64,000 bases of DNA from Kuafuiihalomonas sp039024635 (GTDB lineage: Bacteria; Myxococcota; Kuafuiibacteriia; Kuafuiibacteriales; Kuafuiibacteriaceae): contig JBCCQA010000008.1 of the NCBI GenBank assembly GCA_039024635.1, forward strand, positions 1 through 64,000, given 5' to 3'. Position numbers and translations under genes: made by a program. Positions 32,944 to 42,053 of the stretch are shown here, one piece after another (within the stretch, counting starts at the first letter, position 1; every line of letters begins with the position of its first letter). The notes below the pieces were generated by a model. It did not search any database. It was not told the DNA's origin and was given only the letters and a program-made list of their open reading frames with translations.

Positions 32944-33807
32944 ATGACGGAAGACGGCGCCATCGGCGTGATTGGCGGAAGTGGCCTCTACGAGATGGAT
33001 GGCCTGGAAGCCATTGAGCGGATCGAAGTCGAGACTCCCTTCGGCGAGCCCTCGGACGCCCTCATCCAGGGTAGCTTGGCCGGGCAACGCATGCTCTTTC
33101 TGCCTCGTCACGGCAAGGGCCACCGCTTCCTGCCTCACGAAATCAACTTCCGAGCCAACATTTGGGCCCTCAAGAAGCTAGGGGCCGAACGGGTCATCTC
33201 GGTATCGGCGGTCGGGTCGATGAAGCAGGCCATCCAGCCCGGGCACCTGGTCTTCGTCGACCAGTTCTTCGACCGCACCCGGCATCGACCGGAGACCTTC
33301 TTTGGCGACGGCGTCATCGTTCACGTACCCATGGCCGACCCGATTTCTCCGCCCTTGCGCCAGGCCCTGGTGCGGGCAGCCGAAGGCCACGGAACCTTCC
33401 ACGATGGCGGCACCTACGTCTGCATCGAGGGACCTCAGTTCTCGACCCGGGCCGAGTCCAACATCTACCGCTCCTGGGGTGTCGACGTCGTGGGCATGAC
33501 CAACATGCCCGAGGCCCGCTTGGCCCGGGAAGCGGAACTGGCCTACGCCACCATCGCTTTGGCCACCGACTACGACTGCTGGCACGAAGAGGAGGAATCG
33601 GTCACGGTCGAATCCGTCCTCCAGATCCTGAAGGAAGAGGTCGAACGGGCCAAAAACGTGATCTTGTCCTACGTCAAGGGGCCTCGTGAGCCTCTTTGCC
33701 CTATGAGCAGCACGGCCACCCGCTCGGGCCTGATGACGCCAGCCGAGCAAATCCCTCCTCATCGGCGAGAGGCACTGGCGCCCATCCTCGACAAGTTCCT
33801 ATCCTGA
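32944..33807 (+). CDS. mtnP: S-methyl-5'-thioadenosine phosphorylase
   Basis: A 287-aa protein from the ATG at 32944. It cleaves methylthioadenosine to adenine and methylthioribose-1-phosphate in methionine salvage. Family motifs: IGVIGGSGLYEMDGL, LPRHGKGHRFLPHEINFRAN, SVSAVGSM, GGTYVCIEGPQFSTRAES and VVGMTNMPEARLAREAELAY. The Asp in ATDYDCWHEEEE is the purine 6-amino contact, fitting an adenosine-type substrate. It is only 4 bp upstream of the PP2C gene, so they may be co-transcribed. Confidence 0.92.
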   Translation: MTEDGAIGVIGGSGLYEMDGLEAIERIEVETPFGEPSDALIQGSLAGQRMLFLPRHGKGHRFLPHEINFRANIWALKKLGAERVISVSAVGSMKQAIQPGHLVFVDQFFDRTRHRPETFFGDGVIVHVPMADPISPPLRQALVRAAEGHGTFHDGGTYVCIEGPQFSTRAESNIYRSWGVDVVGMTNMPEARLAREAELAYATIALATDYDCWHEEEESVTVESVLQILKEEVERAKNVILSYVKGPREPLCPMSSTATRSGLMTPAEQIPPHRREALAPILDKFLS

Positions 33808-33811
33808 CCCC

Positions 33812-35104
33812 ATGCGGCTGGAATCCTGGGCGCTCTCGGACGTCGGGCGCGTCCGCACCAACAACGAAGATGGCTACCTCGTCGACGCTGAGCTCGGTTT
33901 GCTGGCCGTCGCAGACGGTATGGGAGGCCACGCTGGCGGTGAGCTCGCCAGCGCCCAGGCTCTCCAGAGCCTGCAAGCCCACCTATCCAGCAGACGGGAG
34001 CTGATCAAGAGTTTCGGCGGTACCCCCGAAGAGGTGGAGGCTCTTCGAAAGGAGTTGGAGCACGGCATTCAGCTTGCCTCGTCGGCCGTCTTCGACATCG
34101 GGGTCGAAGATCCATCCAAGCGCGGTTTGGGGACGACCCTCTCGGCCATACTGGCCGTGGGAAGCAAAGCCATCATGGGGCACGTCGGAGACTCCCGCGT
34201 CTACCTGGTGCGCTCCTCCGACTTGCACCAACTCAGCGAAGATCATTCCTATCTCTGGGAGCGCATGAAGGCAGGCCTCTTGACGCCGGACGCGGTGCCT
34301 CGCTCCAAGTTCTCGAACGTCATCACCCGCGCGGTCGGCGTGACGAGAACGGTCGAGGTCGACACCCTCGTATTCGACGTCGTGCCGGGAGACGTACTGC
34401 TGCTTTGTTCCGATGGCCTGCACGGGATGGTGCCCAAGGAGGAGGACCTGCTTCGACTCCTTCTGGAGGGCCCCATCGACCAGGCCCCGAGTCGGCTCGT
34501 CGACACGGCAAATCAGCGAGGAGGACGGGACAACGTCAGCTGCATCGTCAGTCGAGTCCCGGGAGGTGCAGACGACCCCTCGACCCTCGACATCCTGGAG
34601 CGCGTCGACGTGCTGAAGAGCATCCCGCTCTTTCGCCACCTGAGCTACCCTGAGCTCGTCACAGTACTCCACTGCACGAAGATGAAGACCGTCCGGGAGC
34701 GCGAGTACGTGATCAAGGAGGGTTCGGTGGCGGAGGAGTTCTTCGTCATCCTCGAGGGCCGCGTCGAGGTCAGAAAGAACGATCGTGCGCTCACCCGACT
34801 GGGGCCCCGGATTCACTTCGGAGAGATGGCTCTAGTGGATCGAAGTCCTCGTTCGGCTTCCGTCTTGGCGCTCGAACCGACCCGGCTTCTGGCCCTGGAT
34901 CGGAAGGCTCTCTTTCGGCTCGTTCGGACCGAGCCCACCCTGTCTTCCAAACTCCTTTGGTCCTTCGTACAGGTCCTCAGCCATCGCCTTCGCTTGGCCA
35001 ACGACAAGCTGAGCCAGGGCGCTCCCGACGAACCGCCCGGGCCGACCGAAGACATCGGGGCGCCGCAGAGCCCCGTCGTCCCGCCCCATGAGGAGCCGAG
35101 CTGA
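33812..35104 (+). CDS. PP2C-type Ser/Thr phosphatase fused to a cyclic-nucleotide-binding domain
   Basis: A 430-aa cytosolic protein. The phosphatase domain (1-245) has the metal-binding motifs RTNNEDGY, LAVADGMGGHAGGE, IMGHVGDSRVYLV, LLLCSDGLHGMV and GGRDNVSCIVS. The second domain (about 270-395) is cNMP-binding, with cassette IHFGEMALVDRSPRSASVLA keeping the Glu and Arg ligands. This suggests a phosphatase controlled by cyclic nucleotide. The Pro-rich tail is low complexity. Possible substrates include proteins phosphorylated by the Ser/Thr kinase at 52969-54183 (inference only). Confidence 0.9.
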   Translation: MRLESWALSDVGRVRTNNEDGYLVDAELGLLAVADGMGGHAGGELASAQALQSLQAHLSSRRELIKSFGGTPEEVEALRKELEHGIQLASSAVFDIGVEDPSKRGLGTTLSAILAVGSKAIMGHVGDSRVYLVRSSDLHQLSEDHSYLWERMKAGLLTPDAVPRSKFSNVITRAVGVTRTVEVDTLVFDVVPGDVLLLCSDGLHGMVPKEEDLLRLLLEGPIDQAPSRLVDTANQRGGRDNVSCIVSRVPGGADDPSTLDILERVDVLKSIPLFRHLSYPELVTVLHCTKMKTVREREYVIKEGSVAEEFFVILEGRVEVRKNDRALTRLGPRIHFGEMALVDRSPRSASVLALEPTRLLALDRKALFRLVRTEPTLSSKLLWSFVQVLSHRLRLANDKLSQGAPDEPPGPTEDIGAPQSPVVPPHEEPS

Positions 35105-35145
35105 AGGGTCTTCCTCAGGAAGGCCTGAAAGGTCAGAGTGGGTTC

Positions 35146-36030
35146 GTGGCTCAGGACGAAGAAGAAACGCGAGTAGCCAGGACTTCCCAGATCTCCGATC
35201 GAGACGTCCTCTCGGAGTCCTGCTTGGTGGTCATTTACGGGGACCAGCTCGGCCGTCGACATCCTCTCGTGGGGGCCGAGATCGCCATTGGGCGAGGTCC
35301 CGAAAACGACATCGTCATCGACATGGACAACGTGTCTCGTCGCCATGCTCGAGTGTTGTCGAAGGACGAGAGCTTCGAGGTCATGGACCTTCGGTCGACC
35401 AACGGGACCTACGTCAACGACGCCGAGGTCGACCGTCACGTGTTCGTGCACGGTGACCTACTCAAAATCGGGGGCTCCATCCTGAAGTTCCTCCAGGGCG
35501 GGAACATCGAGGCGCTGTTCCACGAAGAGGTCTACCAAATGACGATTCGGGATGGCCTGACCGGGGTCCACAACAAGCGCTACTTCCTCGAGTTCCTCGA
35601 CCGGGAGCACGCTCGTTGTGCCCGCTACAAACGCCCCCTGAGCCTCATCCTCTTCGACCTGGACCGATTCAAACAGGTGAATGACCTTCATGGACACTTG
35701 GCTGGAGACCACGTCCTCAAGCAGCTGGCGGAGCTGGTGGGAAAACGGGTCCGAAAGGAGGAGGCCTTCGCCCGAATTGGCGGAGAGGAGTTCGCCGTTC
35801 TTCTTCCGGAAACCCCAGAGGAGAAGGCCCTAGTCTTCGCCGAGCGCATCCGAACCATGGTCGAGAGGAGTGACTTCACCTTCGAGGGGCGCAGCATCGA
35901 CGTCACGGTGAGTTTAGGGGTGGGCGAGATCGAGCCGGAAATGACGGCGCCGCAGTTCGTGAAAGCGGTCGACGTTCGGCTCTATGCAGCCAAGGATCGG
36001 GGCCGGAACCGGGTCCAAGGCCGAATGTGA
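35146..36030 (+). CDS. FHA-GGDEF diguanylate cyclase
   Basis: A 294-aa protein from the GTG at 35146. The FHA domain (about 25-110) has AIGRGPENDIVID, VSRRHARVL and LRSTNGTYVN, the full phospho-Thr-binding set. The GGDEF domain (about 130-290) has the active motif RIGGEEFAVLLPE and LILFDLDRFKQVNDLHGHLA. The I-site RxxD is RKEE, so product inhibition by c-di-GMP is probably weaker. I infer that a phosphothreonine protein recruits or activates this cyclase. It follows the PP2C gene by 41 bp. Confidence 0.93.
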   Translation: MAQDEEETRVARTSQISDRDVLSESCLVVIYGDQLGRRHPLVGAEIAIGRGPENDIVIDMDNVSRRHARVLSKDESFEVMDLRSTNGTYVNDAEVDRHVFVHGDLLKIGGSILKFLQGGNIEALFHEEVYQMTIRDGLTGVHNKRYFLEFLDREHARCARYKRPLSLILFDLDRFKQVNDLHGHLAGDHVLKQLAELVGKRVRKEEAFARIGGEEFAVLLPETPEEKALVFAERIRTMVERSDFTFEGRSIDVTVSLGVGEIEPEMTAPQFVKAVDVRLYAAKDRGRNRVQGRM

Positions 36031-36061
36031 AAAGGGCCCGAAGGTGGGTTGACGAGACGCT

Positions 36062-36089
36062 TTGATTGGGGCCGTAATTAAAGTAATTT
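36062..36089 (+). promoter_or_regulatory. Putative cdnL promoter with AT-rich dyad
   Basis: TTGATT (36062-36067), 16 bp, then TAATTT (36084-36089). The -10 overlaps a perfect inverted repeat AATTA-AAG-TAATT (36076-36088), a striking AT-rich patch in GC-rich DNA. A TTGACG at 36049 is present too but is badly spaced from these boxes. The cdnL start is about 190 bp downstream. Confidence 0.38.
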
Positions 36090-36160
36090 ACCAAGCCAAG
36101 TCGCTATGTTAGTCTCCCAAGGCTTCGTGGAGATGAACTGGTCTTCTTTTTCATCGCCCG

Positions 36161-36237
36161 CAGCCCAAGGTCGCGAGGGCTGGGGGGATACGCCCCATAG
36201 TTTCCAGAAGTCGATCAGAACGAGGGTCCAAGGACCC
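36161..36237 (+). repeat. Cluster of hairpins in the cdnL leader
   Basis: Three inverted repeats lie in the 245-bp gap before cdnL: CAGCCC/GGGCTG (36161-36166 and 36177-36182), TGGGG/CCCCA (36181-36185 and 36193-36197; overlaps the first by two bases, so they are alternatives) and GGGTCC/GGACCC (36224-36229 and 36232-36237). The overlap of the first two would allow an RNA switch. It matches no riboswitch class that I know. Confidence 0.4.
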
Positions 36238-36278
36238 GCCCAGTGGGCTGCGTGCGGTCCACGGGTTTCGGAGGCATG

Positions 36279-36767
36279 ATGCAGAGTTTGCCCTTTAACA
36301 TTGGTGATAAGGCCGTCTACCCGGCTCACGGCGTCGCAGAGGTGACGGCGATCGAGAGCCACGAAGTTGGTGGAGACACGCAGAGCTTCTACATTCTGCG
36401 GATCCTCGACAACGGAGTGAAGGTCATGATCCCGACCGGAGCCAACGGGCTCCGTGAGATCATGACGCCCGAGCAAGTCGACGAGGTGTTCGGCGTGCTC
36501 AAGGAAAAGCACATCTCCGTGGAGAGCACGACCTGGAATCGCCGCTACCGGGAGTACAAGGACAAGATCGACTCCGGAGACCCGAAGCAGATCGCAGAAG
36601 TACTGCGGGACCTCTGCCTCCTGAAGAACGACAAGGATCTCTCCTTTGGCGAGCGGAAGATGCTCGATACGGCGAAAGCCCTCCTAGTGAAGGAGCTCTC
36701 CATCGCCCGAAAGATGCGGGAAGAGGAGATCGAGGCCGAGTTCGTTCAGATCTTCCACCAGGGCTGA
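36279..36767 (+). CDS. cdnL: CdnL/CarD-family transcription regulator
   Basis: A 162-aa protein. It begins MQSLPFNIGDKAVYPAHGVA, which aligns with Myxococcus CdnL from its first residue, so I prefer the ATG at 36279 over 36276; GGAGG is at 36270. The N-terminal RNA polymerase-interacting domain (1-70) is followed by a helical DNA-binding domain (EVLRDLCLLKNDKDLSFGER, then KMLDTAKALLVKELSIARKM). CdnL binds the polymerase beta subunit and stabilises open complexes at rRNA and housekeeping promoters, and is essential in M. xanthus. It lacks the HMGA-like tail of CarD itself. The long structured leader suggests post-transcriptional control. Confidence 0.93.
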   Translation: MQSLPFNIGDKAVYPAHGVAEVTAIESHEVGGDTQSFYILRILDNGVKVMIPTGANGLREIMTPEQVDEVFGVLKEKHISVESTTWNRRYREYKDKIDSGDPKQIAEVLRDLCLLKNDKDLSFGERKMLDTAKALLVKELSIARKMREEEIEAEFVQIFHQG

Positions 36768-36775
36768 ACGAAGGC

Positions 36776-36816
36776 GCGCACCTCGTCTTCTACTTCACGG
36801 GTAGAGCGAGGTGCGC
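36776..36816. terminator. Bidirectional hairpin between cdnL and pdxH
   Basis: GCGCACCTCG (36776-36785) and CGAGGTGCGC (36807-36816) are a perfect 10-bp inverted repeat. Inside, CTTCTAC and GTAGAG add six more pairs with single-base bulges, leaving a 7-nt loop. It starts 9 bp after the cdnL stop and covers the last codons and stop of the convergent pdxH. No T-run follows on either strand, so it may act with Rho or only protect 3' ends. Confidence 0.6.
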
Positions 36817-37385
36817 TGCCAAGACCGATCCATCCACAAGTACTCGAGTCGGTCGTGAAGTCGGCTCGGTTGGCCCTGCCAAAATTCGATCCTTCGAGGA
36901 TGGAGTACGTAACCCCCCCAGTGTTCGGGTCGCGGAACGACCTTGCCCGCAAACTCCGCCTCGACTCGTCGAAGACGAGCTTCGAGCTCGCCCTCTGGAC
37001 GCAGTCGGCTCTGGGCCGAGGCCCAGGCCCCGAGCTGACTACCTCGCGGCCGAGTGGCGAAGTAGGCATCGGAGTGTTCGGCGCTGGCCCGCCGGACCGA
37101 GCCCTCGACCCGAACCTGTCGCTCTTGGGCGTGCCAATAGAAGGCAAGGGCGGCTTCCTGCGTGGCGTCCAAGTCGCCCGCCTTCCGGCTCTCGTAGTTC
37201 GTAAAGAAGGTGAAGCCCTCTTGGTCGAAGCCTTTGAGAAGCACGAAGCGAAGGCTGGGCCGCCCTTGGGCATCCACCGTCGCAAGGCCCATGGTCTCCG
37301 GCTGATCCACACCCGTAGCCTTGGCTTCGTCGAACCAGCGCTGGAACAGGGCCAGCGGTTCCTCCGGCGCGCTTTCGAAGCTCAC
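36795..37385 (-). CDS. pdxH: Pyridoxine/pyridoxamine 5'-phosphate oxidase
   Basis: A 196-aa FMN enzyme making pyridoxal 5'-phosphate. Family motifs: PETMGLATVDAQGRPSLRFV, then LLKGFDQEGFTFFTNYESRK, LAFYWHAQERQVRVEG, YFATRPRGSQLGAWAS and the C-terminal RIEFWQGQPSRLHDR. The ending RTSLYP is close to the canonical RLSP/RLAP tail. It is divergent from uvrB with about 83 bp between starts; no clear operator is seen there. Confidence 0.95.
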   Translation of the reverse strand: MSFESAPEEPLALFQRWFDEAKATGVDQPETMGLATVDAQGRPSLRFVLLKGFDQEGFTFFTNYESRKAGDLDATQEAALAFYWHAQERQVRVEGSVRRASAEHSDAYFATRPRGSQLGAWASAQSRLRPEGELEARLRRVEAEFAGKVVPRPEHWGGYVLHPRRIEFWQGQPSRLHDRLEYLWMDRSWQRTSLYP

Positions 37386-37468
37386 CTGCTGCTCCTACTC
37401 AAGCCTTCGAATCGAGGCAATGCCCGGAAATCGACCCCATCTCGCCGTCGACCCGCTACTGTGCGGAC

Positions 37469-39544
<2,076 letters not shown>

Positions 39545-39553
39545 GACGGAGCC

Positions 39554-41434
39554 ATGGGTCGCCTAAGCGAATGGCTGGAAAGGACCACGGAGCTACCGAC
39601 GGGGCCCGGCGTCTATCTGTTCAAGAACGAGGCGGGTGAGGTCGTCTACGTCGGCAAAGCCAAGAGCCTCAGGCCGCGAGTGCGCCAGTACTTCCAAGAG
39701 GGCTCCAGCGACTACCGCGCCTTCATCGGTCTTCTGGGCGGCCTTCTGAAGGACGTCGAGACGATCGTCACGAAGTCGGAGAAAGAAGCTCTACTCCTCG
39801 AGCGGGAGCTGATTCGCCAGCACGAGCCTCGCTTCAATATCATCTGGCGAGACGACAAGCAGTACCTGATGCTGCGAATCGACCCGCAACACGACTGGCC
39901 CTGGGTGCAGGTGGTTCGAAACGCCAAGAAGGATGGCGCGCGATACTTCGGGCCTTTTCACAGCGCTTCCGCGGCGCGGCAGACTCTGAGGGTCGTCAAT
40001 CGCCACTTCCAACTGCGGACTTGCCGCGACTCGGTTCTGTATCATCGCAAGCGTCCCTGCATAGAATGGCAGATCGGCCGATGTCCGGCTCCTTGCGTCA
40101 TGGACGTGGATCGAGCGGACTATGGACAGTCGGTCGAAGACGTCATGATGTTCTTGGAAGGAAAAGGCGAGCAGCTCGCTCACCGCTTGGAGCAGCGCAT
40201 GTGGTCTGCGAGCGAATCCGAGCATTTCGAGGTTGCGGCTCACTACCGGGATCAGGTGAAGGCGGTGCGAAAGACGCTCGAGCGGCAGACGGTGGCCAGC
40301 GCCCGCCTCGTCGACCAGGACGTCTATGGGGTCCACGGGGAAGGTGAAGAGCTGTGCATTTCGGTCCTGGAGGTTCGAGGGGGGAGAGTTCGGAACGTCT
40401 CCAGCCAACTCTTCGAAGGGGTGAGCGGGAGTCCGTCCGAGGCGCTCGAGTCCTTCATTCTTCAGCGCTCGGCCGACGGAACCGGGGTTCCCAAAGAGGT
40501 GATGGTTCCGTTGGAGCTCGAGAGCGGCGAAGCGCTGTCAGAGATCTTGAGCGAGCGGAGAGGGAACAAGGCACAGGTCTTTCGACCCCAGCGAGGCCAG
40601 CCCGCCGCTTTGGCACAGATGGCCCAGGAGAATGCAGAGCACGCCTTTCACGAGCAGCGCCTCAAGAGCGGGGCCATCGATCGGACCTTGGAGGGTCTCC
40701 AGGATGGCCTCGGCCTTTCTAAGATGCCTGTCCGAATGGAGTGCTATGACATCTCCAACTTCGGGGCTTCGCAAATGGTGGGCTCCCAAGTCGTGTTCGA
40801 GCGGGGACTGCCGGCCAAGAGCCGCTACCGACGCTACCGGATCAAGGAGGGTTCGGGTCAGGACGACTTCGCTTCGATGTACGAGGTTCTGACCCGGCGT
40901 TTCCGCCGTGGTCTGGCGGAAGAGGATCTTCCGGACTTGGTGGTCATCGATGGTGGAAAGGGTCAGCTCAAGGTGGCCAGCACCGTCTTCAGCGATCTCG
41001 GCGTCCAGGGCGTTGACCTGGTGTCCTTGGCCAAGAGCAGAGTGGTCGGGGCTGACGCCGAGGACGCGACGACCCGGAGCCCGGAGCGGGTTTTCAAGCC
41101 GGACCTGGACGAGCCGATCGTCCTCCGACAGACCTCCTCCGAGCTACTGCTTCTGGCCCGCCTCCGAGACGAGGCGCACCGTTTCGCGATCACGTTTCAC
41201 AAGGACCTTCGAAAACGAGCGCGGCTGCGATCCTCCCTGGAGGACGTGCCCGGAATCGGCCCAAAGCGGCGCCGCGCCCTCCTCAAGCACCTGGGCAGCC
41301 TGAAGCGTGTTCGCCAGGCGAGCCTGGAAGAGCTCATGGAAGTACCAGGAATCGACCGGGCCTCGGCCGAGAGCCTCCACCGTGCCCTGCACCCAGGGGC
41401 CGAGGCTGGGCGCCCGGAGCAAAAAAGGGGCTAG
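39554..41434 (+). CDS. uvrC: Excinuclease ABC subunit C
   Basis: A 626-aa nuclease making both incisions in nucleotide excision repair. The N-terminal GIY-YIG domain: GPGVYLFKNEAGEVVYVGKA, then KSLRPRVRQYF. A four-Cys insert is present (LRTCRDSVLYHRKRPCIEWQ, then IGRCPAPC). A UVR motif (about 200-235) precedes the RNase H-like nuclease domain (MECYDISNFGA, then LVVIDGGKGQLKVA with catalytic Asp). Helix-hairpin-helix repeats end the protein (VPGIGPKRRRALLKHLGSLK). GGAG precedes the ATG. It forms a uvrBC pair, less usual than separate loci. Confidence 0.97.
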   Translation: MGRLSEWLERTTELPTGPGVYLFKNEAGEVVYVGKAKSLRPRVRQYFQEGSSDYRAFIGLLGGLLKDVETIVTKSEKEALLLERELIRQHEPRFNIIWRDDKQYLMLRIDPQHDWPWVQVVRNAKKDGARYFGPFHSASAARQTLRVVNRHFQLRTCRDSVLYHRKRPCIEWQIGRCPAPCVMDVDRADYGQSVEDVMMFLEGKGEQLAHRLEQRMWSASESEHFEVAAHYRDQVKAVRKTLERQTVASARLVDQDVYGVHGEGEELCISVLEVRGGRVRNVSSQLFEGVSGSPSEALESFILQRSADGTGVPKEVMVPLELESGEALSEILSERRGNKAQVFRPQRGQPAALAQMAQENAEHAFHEQRLKSGAIDRTLEGLQDGLGLSKMPVRMECYDISNFGASQMVGSQVVFERGLPAKSRYRRYRIKEGSGQDDFASMYEVLTRRFRRGLAEEDLPDLVVIDGGKGQLKVASTVFSDLGVQGVDLVSLAKSRVVGADAEDATTRSPERVFKPDLDEPIVLRQTSSELLLLARLRDEAHRFAITFHKDLRKRARLRSSLEDVPGIGPKRRRALLKHLGSLKRVRQASLEELMEVPGIDRASAESLHRALHPGAEAGRPEQKRG

Positions 41435-41462
41435 GCCAGGTCTTTTGCTTCGAAGGAGTCCA

Positions 41463-41491
41463 TTGACTCGGGTATCATGGCCCCTTAGTCA
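41463..41491 (+). promoter_or_regulatory. Putative promoter between uvrC and the DUF507 gene
   Basis: TTGACT (41463-41468), 17 bp, then TAGTCA (41486-41491), 37 bp before the next ATG. It fits the TTGAC-N16-18-TAG pattern. Confidence 0.35.
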
Positions 41492-41494
41492 GCC

Positions 41495-41513
41495 GGTCGG
41501 GCCGTGCCCGACC
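41495..41513 (+). repeat. Perfect 8-bp hairpin in the DUF507 gene leader
   Basis: GGTCGGGC, loop CGT, GCCCGACC. The hairpin ends 7 nt before the AAGGAA ribosome site. It could end uvrC transcription weakly (no T-run) or control translation of the next gene. Confidence 0.5.
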
Positions 41514-41528
41514 CAGTCCGAAGGAACG

Positions 41529-42047
41529 ATGAAGCTCTACCGTAAAATCATCCCCAAAATCGCCAAGGAATTGATGGCTCGACTGCGGGGAGACGGCGAC
41601 ATCGAAGTCGACGATCAGAAGCTCGAGGAGGCGGAGCTCGACGCGGCCGCCATCCTCGTCGAGTACTGCAACGCCGAAGACCGGCTCAACCAGGAGACCA
41701 AGGATGCCCTCACGCGCCGCGGCCTCTCGGCCGAGCGCTTCGGCCAGGTCAAGCGCGGCCTGTCCGAGGCTCGTGGCCATAAGACCGGCGAAGAGGGTCT
41801 GGAGTACGTGATTGACCAGATGCTGGAGGCGCTGATGCACTCGCGCAACGTCGAAGAGGTCTTCGCCGAGGACCACGAGATGAGAAAGAAGATCTCTGAG
41901 ACCATGCGCAAGTATTTGGGCATCGACGAAGAGATCGACCGAGAGGCTCGGGGAAGGCTGCGAAACATGCGCGAAGGCAGCGCCGAGTGGGACGTCGAGT
42001 ACGAACGGGTGGTCGGCCAGCTCAAGCGCGCCCGCGGCCTCGGCTGA
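41529..42047 (+). CDS. DUF507 family protein
   Basis: A 172-aa charged helical protein of the DUF507 family (PF04368). The start MKLYRKIIPKIAKELMARL at 41529 has AAGGAA upstream; the longer frame is a uvrC shadow. Two halves are alike in plan: an N-terminal helix set with GDIEVDDQKLEEAELDAAAI and a C-terminal set with VEEVFAEDHEMRKKISETM, then RKYLGIDEEIDREARGRLRN. The function is unknown. It is convergent with gltX, 6 bp between stops. Confidence 0.85.
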   Translation: MKLYRKIIPKIAKELMARLRGDGDIEVDDQKLEEAELDAAAILVEYCNAEDRLNQETKDALTRRGLSAERFGQVKRGLSEARGHKTGEEGLEYVIDQMLEALMHSRNVEEVFAEDHEMRKKISETMRKYLGIDEEIDREARGRLRNMREGSAEWDVEYERVVGQLKRARGLG

Positions 42048-42053
42048 GGTCTT

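Noticed and set aside
37386..37468. Possible SOS (LexA) box before uvrB
   Set aside because: I found no palindrome matching a LexA site known to me in this gap.
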